From Crocodylus rhombifer (taxonomy: Eukaryota; Chordata; Crocodylia; Crocodylidae), in NCBI GenBank assembly GCA_038503035.1, contig JAVSML010024246.1, positions 829,258 to 893,257 of the forward strand: DNA of 64,000 bases. The letters are read 5' to 3'. Of this stretch, positions 11,476-21,717 are shown piece after piece. How positions within the stretch are numbered: position 1 is the stretch's first letter; the number at the start of each line of letters is the position of its first letter. Position numbers and translations under genes: made by a program. Below the pieces are notes generated by a model. It had not been told where the DNA came from, ran no database searches, and saw only the letters and a list, made by a program, of their open reading frames with translations.

Positions 11476-12321
11476 TGGTTAAATGCTTTTGCATCACTTT
11501 GATAGTGTTGGTTTGCGCATGTTGGTGGCATATTGCATAGTAATTCCAGCTGCTGTAGCAAATTCAGTAGCATAATGCATCTTAAATGACTTGGGACACA
11601 GCAAACTAAAACTCCCCCGAGGAGTTTTAATTTGCTACCCTACAACCGCAGACCGAAGCACCAGGCTCCATGCAGATCAGGGACTCTGCAGGAAGCCTGT
11701 GCAGGCAGCCTGGCAGCAGCCTGGGAAGGCAGGCTTCACCCAAGATCTTTTTTTTTTGCCCCCTGGAGCCTGCCTACGTGCCTGAGCTTCATGGGGCCCC
11801 AGTGTTTCCCTCTGTGGCTGTGGTTCCCCCTAGGACCACCTGAGTTGGGTGCCTGCGGGTGGGTGCCGCCTGGTGGGAGGGCTGCCACTGCCACAGAGGG
11901 AAGCACCAGCCCCCACCCCGCAGCTCAGGGACCACTCTACCTACCAGCAGCTCGCTTTCCCCTCCCCACCACGTGAGAGGCAGGTAAGTGGGTGTATGCA
12001 CAACATGGGAGTCTAAAGGGTCCTAAATTGAAGCAGTGTTTTGAAAAACCCACTGCTTCAATTTAAGGCCCTTGTTTCATCTACATACACCCTAACTGTG
12101 CAATAAGATCATTTACATTGACACTTGTCCTTCCATGTAGCTGTGTTCCTCCACTTGTTTTCAGTTTCTAACTTCTTTTTCAATTTGGAACTCAAATTCT
12201 TTCAAGTTTTTTCTCATTTTCCACTTCCGACATCATGTGGTGATCACTGAGTTAAGTAAATACAGGCATACAGTGAATGAGAAGAACTAAACCTACTTTA
12301 TTGTGAAGCACTAGGCAGTAG
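11476..12321. other. non-coding DNA with two hairpins
   Basis: Two strong inverted repeats lie here. AGCAAACTAAAACTCC (11600-11615) pairs with 11621-11636 at 15 of 16 positions over a 5-base loop. Arms 12016-12038 and 12051-12073 match at about 21 of 23 positions. The sequence at 12080-12095 (CATCTACATACACCCTA) looks like an end of the same kind of MITE as others here. No gene is seen; open frames of up to 114 codons over the GC-rich part have no domain. Confidence 0.5.
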
Positions 12322-14733
12322 AGGTATGCGAAGCAGCTGTATTCGATTCGGATTTGGATTGGGCCCAATTTGGGGACAGGGATTTGATTAATTGATTCAG
12401 ATCACTGTCCCGATTTGATTCGGCCAAATCCAAATCTGAATATTCAGTTCTGATTTGGAGAATCAGCGATTCAGCCATAGACACAGCTTTAAATGTTTTT
12501 TCTACATACCACGAAGTACCAGGTATGGCTCATGAATGCTGAGATGGTGGGGTGGATGGGGCCCCTCGGGCCCCAGGGGAGGCACACCTGGGCCAAGGGT
12601 TAGTGAGGAACTAGTTAGGGAGCTTCTGGAGGGACTGGAAGTATTCAAGTCAGCTGGTCCGGACAACCTCCACCCTAGAGTACTAAAGGAATTGGCCGAG
12701 GTCATTGCAGGACCCCTGGCATGGCTTTATGAGCACTCGTGGTGCTCTGGTGTGGTGCCGGAGGACTGGAAGAGGGCCAATGTGGTTCCATCTTCAAAAA
12801 GGGGAAGAAGGAGGACCCAGGAAACTATAGGCCAGTTAGTCTCACCTTGATCCTAGGTAAGCCGTTTGAGAAAATTATTCTGGCACACATCCATGAGGGG
12901 CCAGCAGGGGACTGCATGCTTAGGGGCAACCAACACGGGTTCATCAGTGGCAGGTCCTGTCAGACCAACCTGGTGGCCTTATATGATCAGATCACTAAAT
13001 CATTAGATGCAGAGGTAGCAGTGGACATAGTCTTCCTGGACTTCCAGTAGGCTTTTGACACTGTCTCTCACCCTGTTCTCATTAAGAAACTGGGGGACTG
13101 TGGTGTCGACACCCACACAGTCAAATGGATCGCCAACTGGCCAGAGGGCCGCACCCAGAGAGTGGTGGTGGATGGGTCCTTCTCAACCTGGAAGGACGTG
13201 GGCAGTGGGGTTCCGCAGGGCTCGGTCCTCGGGCCCGCACTGTTTAACATCTTCACCAGTGACTTGGATGAGGGGGTGAAAAGCACCCTGTTCAAATTTG
13301 CTGATGACACTAAGATGTGGAGGGATGTGGGCACACTAGAAGGAAGCAACAGGCTACAACCAGACCTAGACAGGTTATAAGGGTGGGTGGATGAGACTAG
13401 GATGGGATTCAACACAGACAAGTGCAAAGTGATGCACCTGGGGAGGAACAACCGGCACCATACCTACAGGTTGGGGAACTCCCCTCTTGTCAGCCCAGAG
13501 GCGGAAAAGGATCTTGGAGTCATCATTGACTCCAAGATGAACATGGGCCGGCAGTGTGGGGAGGCAGTCAGGAAGGCCAACCATACCTTGTCATGCATCC
13601 ACAGATGCATCTCAAGCAGGTCCAAAGAGGTGATCTTCCCCCTCTATACGGCACTGGTCAGGCCACAGTTGGAGTACTGCATCCAGTTCTGGGCACCACA
13701 CTTCAAGAGGGATGTGGACAGCATGGAGAGGGTCCAGAGGAGGGCCACTCGCATGATCGGGGGCAGCAGGGCAGGCCCTATGAGGAGAGGCTACGGGACC
13801 TGAACCTGTTCAGCCTCCAGAAGAGGAGGCTGAGGGGGGATCTAGTGGCCTGTTCTAAGCTAGTCAGGGGGGATCAGCAGGCATTGGGGGAGTCCCTGTT
13901 CCCCCGTGCACTGCCAGGAGTGACCAGGAATAACGGTCACAAACTGGCAGAGGGTAGATTTAAGCCAAATATCAGGAGGCGCTACTTCACGGTCAGGGCA
14001 GCTAGGATCTGGAACCAACTTCCAAGGGAGGTGGTGCAGGCTCCTACCCTGGGGGGTTTTAAGAGGAGGCTGGATGAACACCTTGCTGGGGTCGTTTGAC
14101 CCCAGTACTCTTTCCTGCCATAGCAGGGGGTTGGACTAGATGATCTACTCAGGTCCCTTCCGACCCTAGAAACTATGAAACTATGAGTGTCCCACAGGAG
14201 CGCGGAGGAGGCAGGGCCCGCATGCTTGGTGGCAGACCCAGAAGTGGACCGGAAGTACTTTTGGTCCACTTCCAGATTGGCCGCCGAGCACACAGGAGGC
14301 ACTCCCCCCACATCCTCCCCGGTGTGGCAGTTGGCCCCAGGGGAACCCCAGGTGCCCCCCCAGGCAGCAGTCACCGAGCCTGGGAGGTCCCCTGTGCGCT
14401 CTGCAGCAGACCCAGAAGTGGAGCAGAAGTGCTTCTGTTCAACTTCTGGATCCACCACTGAGCATGCTGGGGACCCCACCACTCTCCCGTAGGACGCTCC
14501 ATCCACCCCACCATCTCAGCATTCACAAGCCACCTGGTACTTTGAGGTATGTAAAAAAAACATACAAAGTTGTGTCTGTGTCCAAATCGTTGAATCTCTT
14601 TGAATCAATTTGAAGAGTTCTAATTCTATTTGGAGAGATTAAAGGGTCTTGTGATTTGATTCAGAGATTTGGCTGCTGAATCAAGCCGAATCTCTGCTGA
14701 ATCAAATCAGTGACTGAAGCTTCGGACAGCCCT
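12322..14733. mobile_element. long-inverted-repeat DNA element split by a CR1
   Basis: The outer arms (12322-12565 and 14490-14733) are imperfect inverted copies of about 240 bp. Both end in a GAAGC-containing terminus, and both carry GATTTG/GATTCG-rich sequence and TACATACC...AAGTACCAGG. A perfect 27-bp block at 12533-12559 pairs with 14499-14525. AGTAG flanks both ends (12317-12321 and 14734-14738), a possible 5-bp target duplication. The interior outside the CR1 (14186-14495) has duplicated CAGACCCAGAAGTGGA blocks and no transposase. It is non-autonomous, of unknown superfamily. Confidence 0.7.
12561..14185 (+). pseudogene. CR1 LINE, 5'-truncated reverse transcriptase and 3' end (copy B)
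   Basis: The frames read through the CR1 reverse transcriptase. SAGPDNLHPRVLKELAEV is followed by FKKGKKEDPGNYRPVSLT, QHGFISGRSC, then [29 protein letters not shown], and the catalytic FADDTK near 13300. After this come the thumb and C-terminal region, with LVRPQLEYC and RIWNQLPREVV, ending at the stop near 14100. The 3' UTR ends in GGTCCCTTCCGACCCTAG plus repeated ACTATGAA. In-frame stops (near 13050 and 13378) and small shifts make it dead. It is very like copy E (38264-40405, - strand) and so of the same subfamily. It lies inside a DNA element, so it inserted after that element. Confidence 0.9.
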
Positions 14734-14739
14734 AGTAGG

Positions 14740-15379
14740 CAACCTCTGCAGATGGTTTGTCTCTCTCTCTCTAACCAACTAACTGCTGTGGGACCACCTG
14801 TAGTCTTCTAAGTAAGCAAACATCTCTAAATTATAGTTTCTACCATTAAACTGCTCTTTTGTGGTTTAGTGTCAAGGCAAGGAGGAAGAAGGTATATTAC
14901 CAAAGTAGGTATATTTTAATGGCTTTTCAGGGATTCCAGCAAGATGTAATAGGGTCACAGTTAAACATCTGAATACTGTTTAGTCACGTAATAGATGGAA
15001 TAGGAATTGGTCCTATGTGTGATATGGAAAAGTGTGTTTCAGAAGCTTTACTAGATAGTACTTTCAGGTCAAGTCCTTGACCTCCAAGTCCTTCATGATA
15101 TTTTCCAGCTTTGTGTAAGGCCAGATCAAGTGCCCTGGGCCTAACCAGTTCTAATCAGAAGATCATGGTAGTTCATTCCTCAAGGCTTCAGAGAAATAGG
15201 TGCCACCTGCAGCAAGCCCAGACCATCATGCAGGGCAGAGCTGTTCCTAGTGAGGCAATCAGGAAAGCCAATCCCCTGAGGCCACAGGCAATAGGCTCCA
15301 CCTGCTCAAGCCTTTAAAAGCTGGGCCCAGCCTGCAGTCCTGTGTCCAGACAAAGACTGAGGTACTTGCTTCTGTCCTC
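14740..15379. other. no gene recognised
   Basis: AT-rich DNA followed by weakly GC-rich DNA. I see no domain-bearing frame or assignable repeat. Confidence 0.45.
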
Positions 15380-15595
15380 CATGTGTTTCCTTGCTTCCTC
15401 TTATTGGCTCTCAAGTTTTGACTCATGGCTTCTGATGCCATTCCTGGCTCTGACTTTGGCTCTTGCTTTTGGTTTGACTCCTGGTATATCCTGACTCTGG
15501 CCTTGCTTCTGCTTCTGACAAATCCTGACTCTGGCTTTGGCTCTTGATTTCACCTCTGATCTTGACTTCTGACTCTCTGGGAACCCAGCTTTGAC
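15380..15595 (+). repeat. degenerate CTGACTCTGGCTTTGGCTCT-type tandem
   Basis: Words such as TGACTCTGG, CTTTGGCTCTTG and CTTCTGAC recur through this 200-bp pyrimidine-rich stretch in a loose periodic array. It is low complexity and non-coding. Confidence 0.6.
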
Positions 15596-16650
15596 TTGTG
15601 TGTGTGTCAGGTGATCATTCCTGACTACCCAGTGTTTCAGTCCCTTTGGAAGGAATTTTGAGTACAGTTTTTCTGAAGAGGTAGAGCATCTAGTGATTTC
15701 AGACTTTAGTTTCCTTCCTCCAAAGCTGAAAAAGATGGACCCTCCTAATTGGAAAGGTGATCTTTCCTTCTGGTAGGAAGGAAAATCATCAGGTTACACA
15801 AACATGCTATTTTGTGCATATGATCATGCAAGTCAAAAATTACCTGATAGACTATTTTCAGAAAGGGAACACTAAGTAGGCAGCCGGTTGGCCAAAGTGA
15901 ATTCATTTGAAAATGCGAACAAATGGCCAGCATAATCATTGCTGGCATTTGCCCACTGCTAGCTGTGATCTTTTTTTTGTGTAACATAGAGCTAGAATGA
16001 GTATTCCCCAAACCATCAGTGATAATTGACAACGCTGTGTAAACCTGGCCTATTGTTTCAAATATCACACATGCACTTAATTGCTTGTTTCAGATACAAA
16101 ATGGATCAAAAATGAAAAGATGAGTAAAGTAAGATAATCTTTAGAATTCATTTTGATGGTTGGATTTTATAAATACTCTTGGGTATATTCTCTTCTTGCT
16201 GCATTCATGCAAGTTCCATTAGTGTTTAATGGAAGCTGTGAGAGAAGAATATCCCTATATTCCTTAAAAAGGAACATCCACATGGGGTCATACAAGAATG
16301 AATGGAAGAACATTTATATTGAAAGCAATCTTATTTGCCAGTAATTTCTTTGCTCCTTCTAATATTATTGCATAAATTTATGATTAATAAAAGCACAGAA
16401 TAAAACTGCAAGGACAGATTATATAATCAAGAAGAAAGTTCAAGGTGAGCCCTCACTGCCTCTGTGACAGTCTCTTTTTGCTTGTCTCAGAATGTAGCTG
16501 GCTCCACATAAGACTGAGCTCTGTGCAGACCCTAGGGACTGGGAGGATAGAAGGAAGGAGGCAAAGGCTCTGATGGGTGAATGTGGAAATGGGACACATC
16601 CTCCCTGAAGGGATCATATGGGAAAGATGCTGCACGCTGGTGCTGCACAT
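15596..16650. other. no gene recognised
   Basis: Unique-looking DNA with short open frames only. A run of T's at about 15970 and AT-rich sequence near 16370 carry no recognisable element. Confidence 0.45.
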
Positions 16651-16652
16651 TA

Positions 16653-18600
16653 TCATACAATCAAAGAAAATGAGGGTTGGAAGGGACCTCAGGAGGTCAT
16701 CCAGTCCAACCCCCTGCTCAAAACAGGGCCAGCCCCAACTAAATCATCCCAGCCAAGGCTTTGTCCAGCCAGGTCTTAAAAACCCCCAAGAATGGAAATT
16801 CCACAATTCTCTGGGTAGCCCTCCTAATAAGTTTTTCCTAATATCTAACCTAAACTTCCCCTGCTGCAACTTGAGACCATTGCTTCTTGTTCTGTTATTT
16901 GCCACCACTGAAAACAGTCTAGCTCCATCCTCTTTGGAACCACTCTTCAGGCCCTTCAGGTCTTTTCTCCGGACTAATAAGACCAATTCCCTCAGCCTTT
17001 CCTCATAAGTCATGTGCCCCAGCCCTCTAACCATTTTTGGTGCCTTCTGCTGGACTCTCTCCACTTTGTCTACATCCTTTTTGCAGTGGGGGCCCCAAAA
17101 CTGGAAACAGTACTCCAGATGTGGCCTCACCAGTACCAAAAAGAGGGGAATAATTAATTCCCTTGATCTGCTGGCAACACTTCTACTAAAACAGGCCAGT
17201 ATGCCATTAGCCTTTTTTCAACAAAGGCATACTGATGGCTCAAATTCAGCTTATTGCCCATTCTAACCCCCAGGTACAAAGCTGCTCCCTAGCCAGTTAG
17301 TCCCCAGCCTGTACCAGTGCATGGGATTATTCCATCTTAAGTGCAGGACTTTGCACTTCTCCTTATTGAACCTCATGAGATTTCTTTTAGTCCATTGCTC
17401 CAATTTGTTGAGGTGTCTCTGAATCCTAGCACTACCCTACTGTTTACCTACTAATCCCCACAGCTTGGTGTCATATGAAAACTTACTGAGGGTGCACAAA
17501 ACCATTGAACAAAACCAGCCCCTGGGCTGACCCCAGCAGCACTGCACTTGATACCAGCTCCCTACTAGACAACAAGCCATTGACCACTGCCCCCTGAGCC
17601 TGATAATCCAGTCATTTTTTTATCCACCTTACAGTCCATTCATCCAGACTTAGCTTGCTGACAAGAATGTTGTTGGAGACAGTATCAAAAGCCTTGCTGA
17701 AGTCAAGGTATATCCACATCCACTCATCTCCTGACATCCACAGAGCCAGTCATCTCATCATAGAAGGCAATCGGGTTGGTCAGGCATGACTTGCCCTTGG
17801 TGAATTCATGCTTACTGTTCCAATTCACCTTCTTCTCCTACAAGGGCTTAGAAATAGATTCCTTGAGGATCTGCTTCATGATTTTTCCAGGGACTGAGGT
17901 GAAGCTGGCCAGTCTGTAATTTCCTGGATCATCCTTCTTCCCTTTCTTAAAGATGGGCACTACATTTGCCCTTTTCCAATCACCGAGGACCTCTCCTGAC
18001 CACCATGAGTTTTCAAAGATGATGGCTGGTGACACTGCAATCACATCTGCCCACTCCCTCGGCACCTTTGGGTGAATCTTGTGCAGCCCCATTGACTCTT
18101 ACACGTCCAGCTTTTCTAAACAGTCCCTAACATGTTCTTTTACCACTGTTGGCTGCTCACCTCCTCCCCAAACTATGCTGCCAGGTGCAGTAGTTTGAGA
18201 GCTGACCTTGCCTGTGAAGACTGAGGTGAAAAAGATATTGAGTACTTTCTGCATCCTCTGTCACAAGGTCGCTTTCCACATTTAGTAAAGGACCCAAACT
18301 TTCCCTGACTTCCCTCTTGTTGCTAACAGACTTCTAGATACCTTTCTTGTTACCCTTCATGTCCCTTGCTAGCTGCAACTCCAATTGCACGTCGGCCTTC
18401 CTGATTTCATCCTTGCATGCCTGAGCAATACTCTTATATTCCTCCCTAGTTGCTTATCCTTATAAGCTTCCTTTTTATGTTCTGGCTGACTGAAGAGTTG
18501 CTTGCCAAGCCAGGTTCTGCCATACTTGCTAGTCTTCCTGCACATGGGGGTTGTTTGTTCCTGCACCCTCACTAAAGTTTCTTTAAAGTACAGCCAGCAT
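16653..18600 (-). pseudogene. CR1 LINE relic, reverse strand (copy C)
   Basis: On the - strand, from about 18570 down to 16744, the frames hold CRKTSKYGRTWLGKQLFSQ and KKEAYKDKQ (linker before RT). RT relics follow: ANVVPIFKKGKKDDPGNYR near 17920-17990 and traces of FDTV near 17690, then the C-terminal LVRPHLEYCFQFWGPHCKK near 17100 and RLDIRKN. The 3' signature (GGTTGGACTGGATGACCTCC and GGTCCCTTCCAACCC) lies at 16655-16710. Many frameshifts and stops show it is old. Its linker is closer to the ORF2 relic at 9550-11475 than to copies B, D or E, suggesting a second CR1 subfamily. Confidence 0.85.
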
Positions 18601-20689
18601 GCAAAATTCTATTGAGGCAAGCCCCCAACAGTGCAATGCCAAAAGAGTCCTCAACACAATGGAAAGCAAGATAAGAGTGGAGAAAAAAGAGGGTCAGTGT
18701 CATGTACCACAATCGGGAGAGAAAGGTAAGGAGAGCAGAGAGGGTGAAAAACAGGCCAGTGAGTATTATTGAGGTGGCTGTAACAAGAGCATTAACAAGA
18801 TGGTGGATTTAGAGGGAGAAATAAGGGGGAAAGATATTAACTGAAGGGGGTTCTTAAAGATAAGTTGGGGAGAGCTTGATTCATCAGGAGATTTCTTACA
18901 AAATAGACTTTATGGGAGGGGAAACATTTACATTTAAGTTAAAATATATAGGATACAACCATTTGGCCCAGTGGACTGGAGTAACCAGAAAATGGAGAGT
19001 AAACAAATAAGACTACCCAAGATTTTGTATTTTGGTGGGCCCATGCTTGCAGCACCACCGCTGGCATGCCCTGATCACCTGGGCGCCATGCCAAGGCCTA
19101 TTGACTTCTAAAACTTGATGTTATTTGAGATTAGTTGGAGGTGCTGCTCAGTACTTCCTGGACAGCTCAGCTGGTAGATCTTCTGTGAGTCTCCACCACC
19201 TCTACACCTTACCTCTTTCCACTCCGGTAGTCCACTCTGGTCTTGGTGATGTCTGCGATAGGCCACTGGTGCCACCTGTTCTCCTGGCATGCCTGCCTGC
19301 GTGGTCCCCATGGGAAAGTGGTGAAGCCATCTTGGCCAATGAATGCACAACTTAACAATAATGAAACGTGCACATGGTATGGGCACACAGGGCATCAATG
19401 CTACCCACACCCAACACTTTACTTCAGTGTTCTGCATTTGGTGAGGCAGGCTTCAGCTGGCCCGCACTGGCTTCCCCTTTGTGGGTATTGCCTAGGTGAG
19501 CTGGGGTTCTAGGCCTGCTGGCACCTGGCCATGTAAACCAATACTTCGTGCAATGTCTCCTCATACTCTATAGAGTACTCTGTGACCACTGCTGCTCTAG
19601 CAGTGGATTTTGGGTCTGTATCCACTCAAATGTAGCAGCGGTGGCTACAGGGGTGCTGGACAGGTTTCCCCCTGCATCCTCAGCGGGCTCTACCAGTCCC
19701 TCTCAGGCTGGCCTCCTCTCAAACTAGGTGCCCTCACAGTACCTTTTAGCATTGTGGTGTGTGAGCAGAGGCTCGTTTGGGTCAGTGCCGTTGGGTTCAC
19801 CTGTCATGACTTTCACACCCATACCTGCTCTTTCTCTTACTGGGGCTCGGTCGGGCACAGCGTCTCCTTTTCTGGTGGGGCCTCCTGCTCCTGGAAGGAT
19901 TCCTTGCTGTGTGCCGCAGGTAAGTGTGTAACTTGTCTCTGCAGGAGGGTTCCCACGGCAACCAGGCCTCCTGCAGCCTGGCTTGGCAGCCCGACCCCAT
20001 GGGGGTGTGCTGGTCCCACTCCAGCTGCAGGGAGGGTTTCATGTTGCACTTGCAGTGTGCCCTCTTTCTCTCTCCCCGTGCTGCCACCAAAGAGTTCATT
20101 TCATCTCGGGAGTCCTCCAGGGCCGGACCACTATGGTGGCCCTCTTCTGGTCATGTGGTGCCAGCCAATTCCCCAGCAGACCAGCCACCTGGACGCCATT
20201 CTTTTTTCAGTTCCTAATACTTTTAGATCCAAAATGTCTAATTGTGAAGATATAAAAGAAGCTAAGTATGTCCAGCAAAAACTCAGCCATGACTGCTGCT
20301 TCTTTCCTCCCAACAGCATGTGGATCGCCTCTGAAGTTGCTGCTTCTCCTCATGGAAGTGTGTAGTGACTACTGCTGAAGCCTCACATCCACAAGCCAGA
20401 TCCAGTGGCTCTGTGGGGAAGATCCAGCCTGCAGGCCAGTTGCTGGCCCCTTAATTAAACTATATAATTAACTGTTTTATTCTCTTTGGCTCATTAAAAA
20501 GTTCCTGATAGTATAGACTAGATTTAGAAATTTTTCACAATGGTAAAATCATAAGAGTGCCATTTGACCTCAGCACACAAACTGTTAGTGTAGACTAAAA
20601 CACAACCTTGATTATTTCCAATAGCAGTAATTCAAGTTGATCAAACAGGAGCACTTCTATTATTTAATATCTAATTAGTCTGTGGGGCA
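18601..20689. other. unassigned non-coding or repeat DNA
   Basis: Purine-rich sequence (18600-18900) is followed by GC-richer DNA (19040-20420). The latter has open frames up to 251 codons at 19610-20365 on + with mirror frames on -. The longest translation is rich in C, S, W and P, with no domain, signal or conserved motif that I recognise, and no codon bias. A repeat origin is more likely than a gene. A CAG|GTAAGTGT donor-like site lies at about 19920. Confidence 0.4.
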
Positions 20690-20768
20690 GAGATCTTGTT
20701 TTCTTCTGTCTTAACTGGGACTGAGCCTACAATTGGTGCTTTACAAATATATAATAATACATATACTT
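20690..20768 (+). repeat. SINE tail fragment
   Basis: GGGGCAGAGATCTTGTTTTC, then TTGGTGCTTTACAAATA and an AATAAT end, gives the block order of MIR/CORE-SINE tails. It is short and old. Confidence 0.45.
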
Positions 20769-20887
20769 ATGGATAATAACACATATACAGGTAAATATAA
20801 GGATACCATAGGTAGCAGCACCCATAATTAAGGTTGCCTTACATTGGGTGCATCTACACAAGACACTGACTGCATAATAACTCGATA

Positions 20888-21045
20888 CTACTGCACAGTA
20901 GTATCGTGTGGCAAAAACTGTGACACGACACTACTGCACAGTAGCATCGTGTGGCAAAAACTGTGACGCGACACTACTGCACAGTAGTATTAGGCTACTG
21001 CACGGTAGTGCCACAAAAAGGTGTTCACCTGCACTACTGCACAGT
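20888..21045 (+). repeat. 43-bp tandem repeat with CTACTGCACAGTAG core
   Basis: The word CTACTGCAC begins at 20888, 20931 and 20974, giving an exact 43-bp period, then at 20995 and 21034 in shorter units. The core is nearly palindromic. Between cores lies GTGTGGCAAAAACTGTGAC. Flanking GGTGCATCTACACAAGAC (20850s) resembles GGCTGCATTTACACGAGAC at 21238, so the array probably grew inside a MITE. Confidence 0.75.
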
Positions 21046-21081
21046 AACTCAGGTTACTGCATATTTATTTAGTACTTCTAT

Positions 21082-21717
21082 AAACAAGGTACTTTCCCTA
21101 CCATTATTCTAAGAAAAAGCTTACCTATATTTTGGTGAAAATTTCCACAAAAAAAGTCAGCTGGAGGCCTGAAAAGTTTTACTTCAAATGGTTTCAAGTT
21201 ACAAGTGACTAAAAACAAGACTCTTATAAATTATAATGGCTGCATTTACACGAGACACCACTGTGCAGTTGTTACTGCGCATTTATTTAGTATTTGTTTA
21301 TATAGAGTCAACCCTAGGGGTGTTTGGGGCCCGGGGCACATCAGACTGTGTGGGGCCTGAGGGGGAGGAAGGAGGGTGGCTAGCAGCCAGAGTTGGGGGC
21401 TTGTGGGAAGCGAGTGGAGCGGAAAGCAGGGGGTGCATGGTAGCCACGTGGAGTGGTGGCACCCTCGGCATGTGCCAGTGGTGCTATCCATGGGGGCCCT
21501 CAAAGCGTGGGGCCCAGGCCAATTGCCCTGGTTTGCCCCACCCAAGGGATGGCTCTGGCAGCCTTTATGATTTATAAGAGATTTGTTTTTAGTCACTTGT
21601 AACTTTAACCATTTGAAGTAAAACCTTTCATGACTCAAACTGACTTTTTTGTGGAAATTTTCACCAGAAAATAGGTAAGCTATTTCTTAGAATAATGGTA
21701 GGGAAAGTACCTTGTTT
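21082..21717. repeat. large inverted repeat, ~155-bp arms
   Basis: The left arm 21082-21236 and the right arm 21564-21717 are inverted copies at roughly 90 percent by eye. Shared blocks include AAGGTACTTTCCCTACCATT, ATTCTAAGAAA, GGTGAAAATTTCCACAAAAA, TTTTACTTCAAATGGTT and ACAAGTGACTAAAAACAA. The spacer of about 327 bp has a TTTACACGAGACACC start and GC-rich DNA, with no transposase. It could fold as a long hairpin. A foldback element, or a locally inverted duplication around an insertion, would both explain it. Confidence 0.8.

Noticed and set aside
19610..20365. 251-codon open frame.
   Set aside because: No recognisable domain, competing frames on both strands, and no splice or promoter context. 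Kept only as unassigned DNA.
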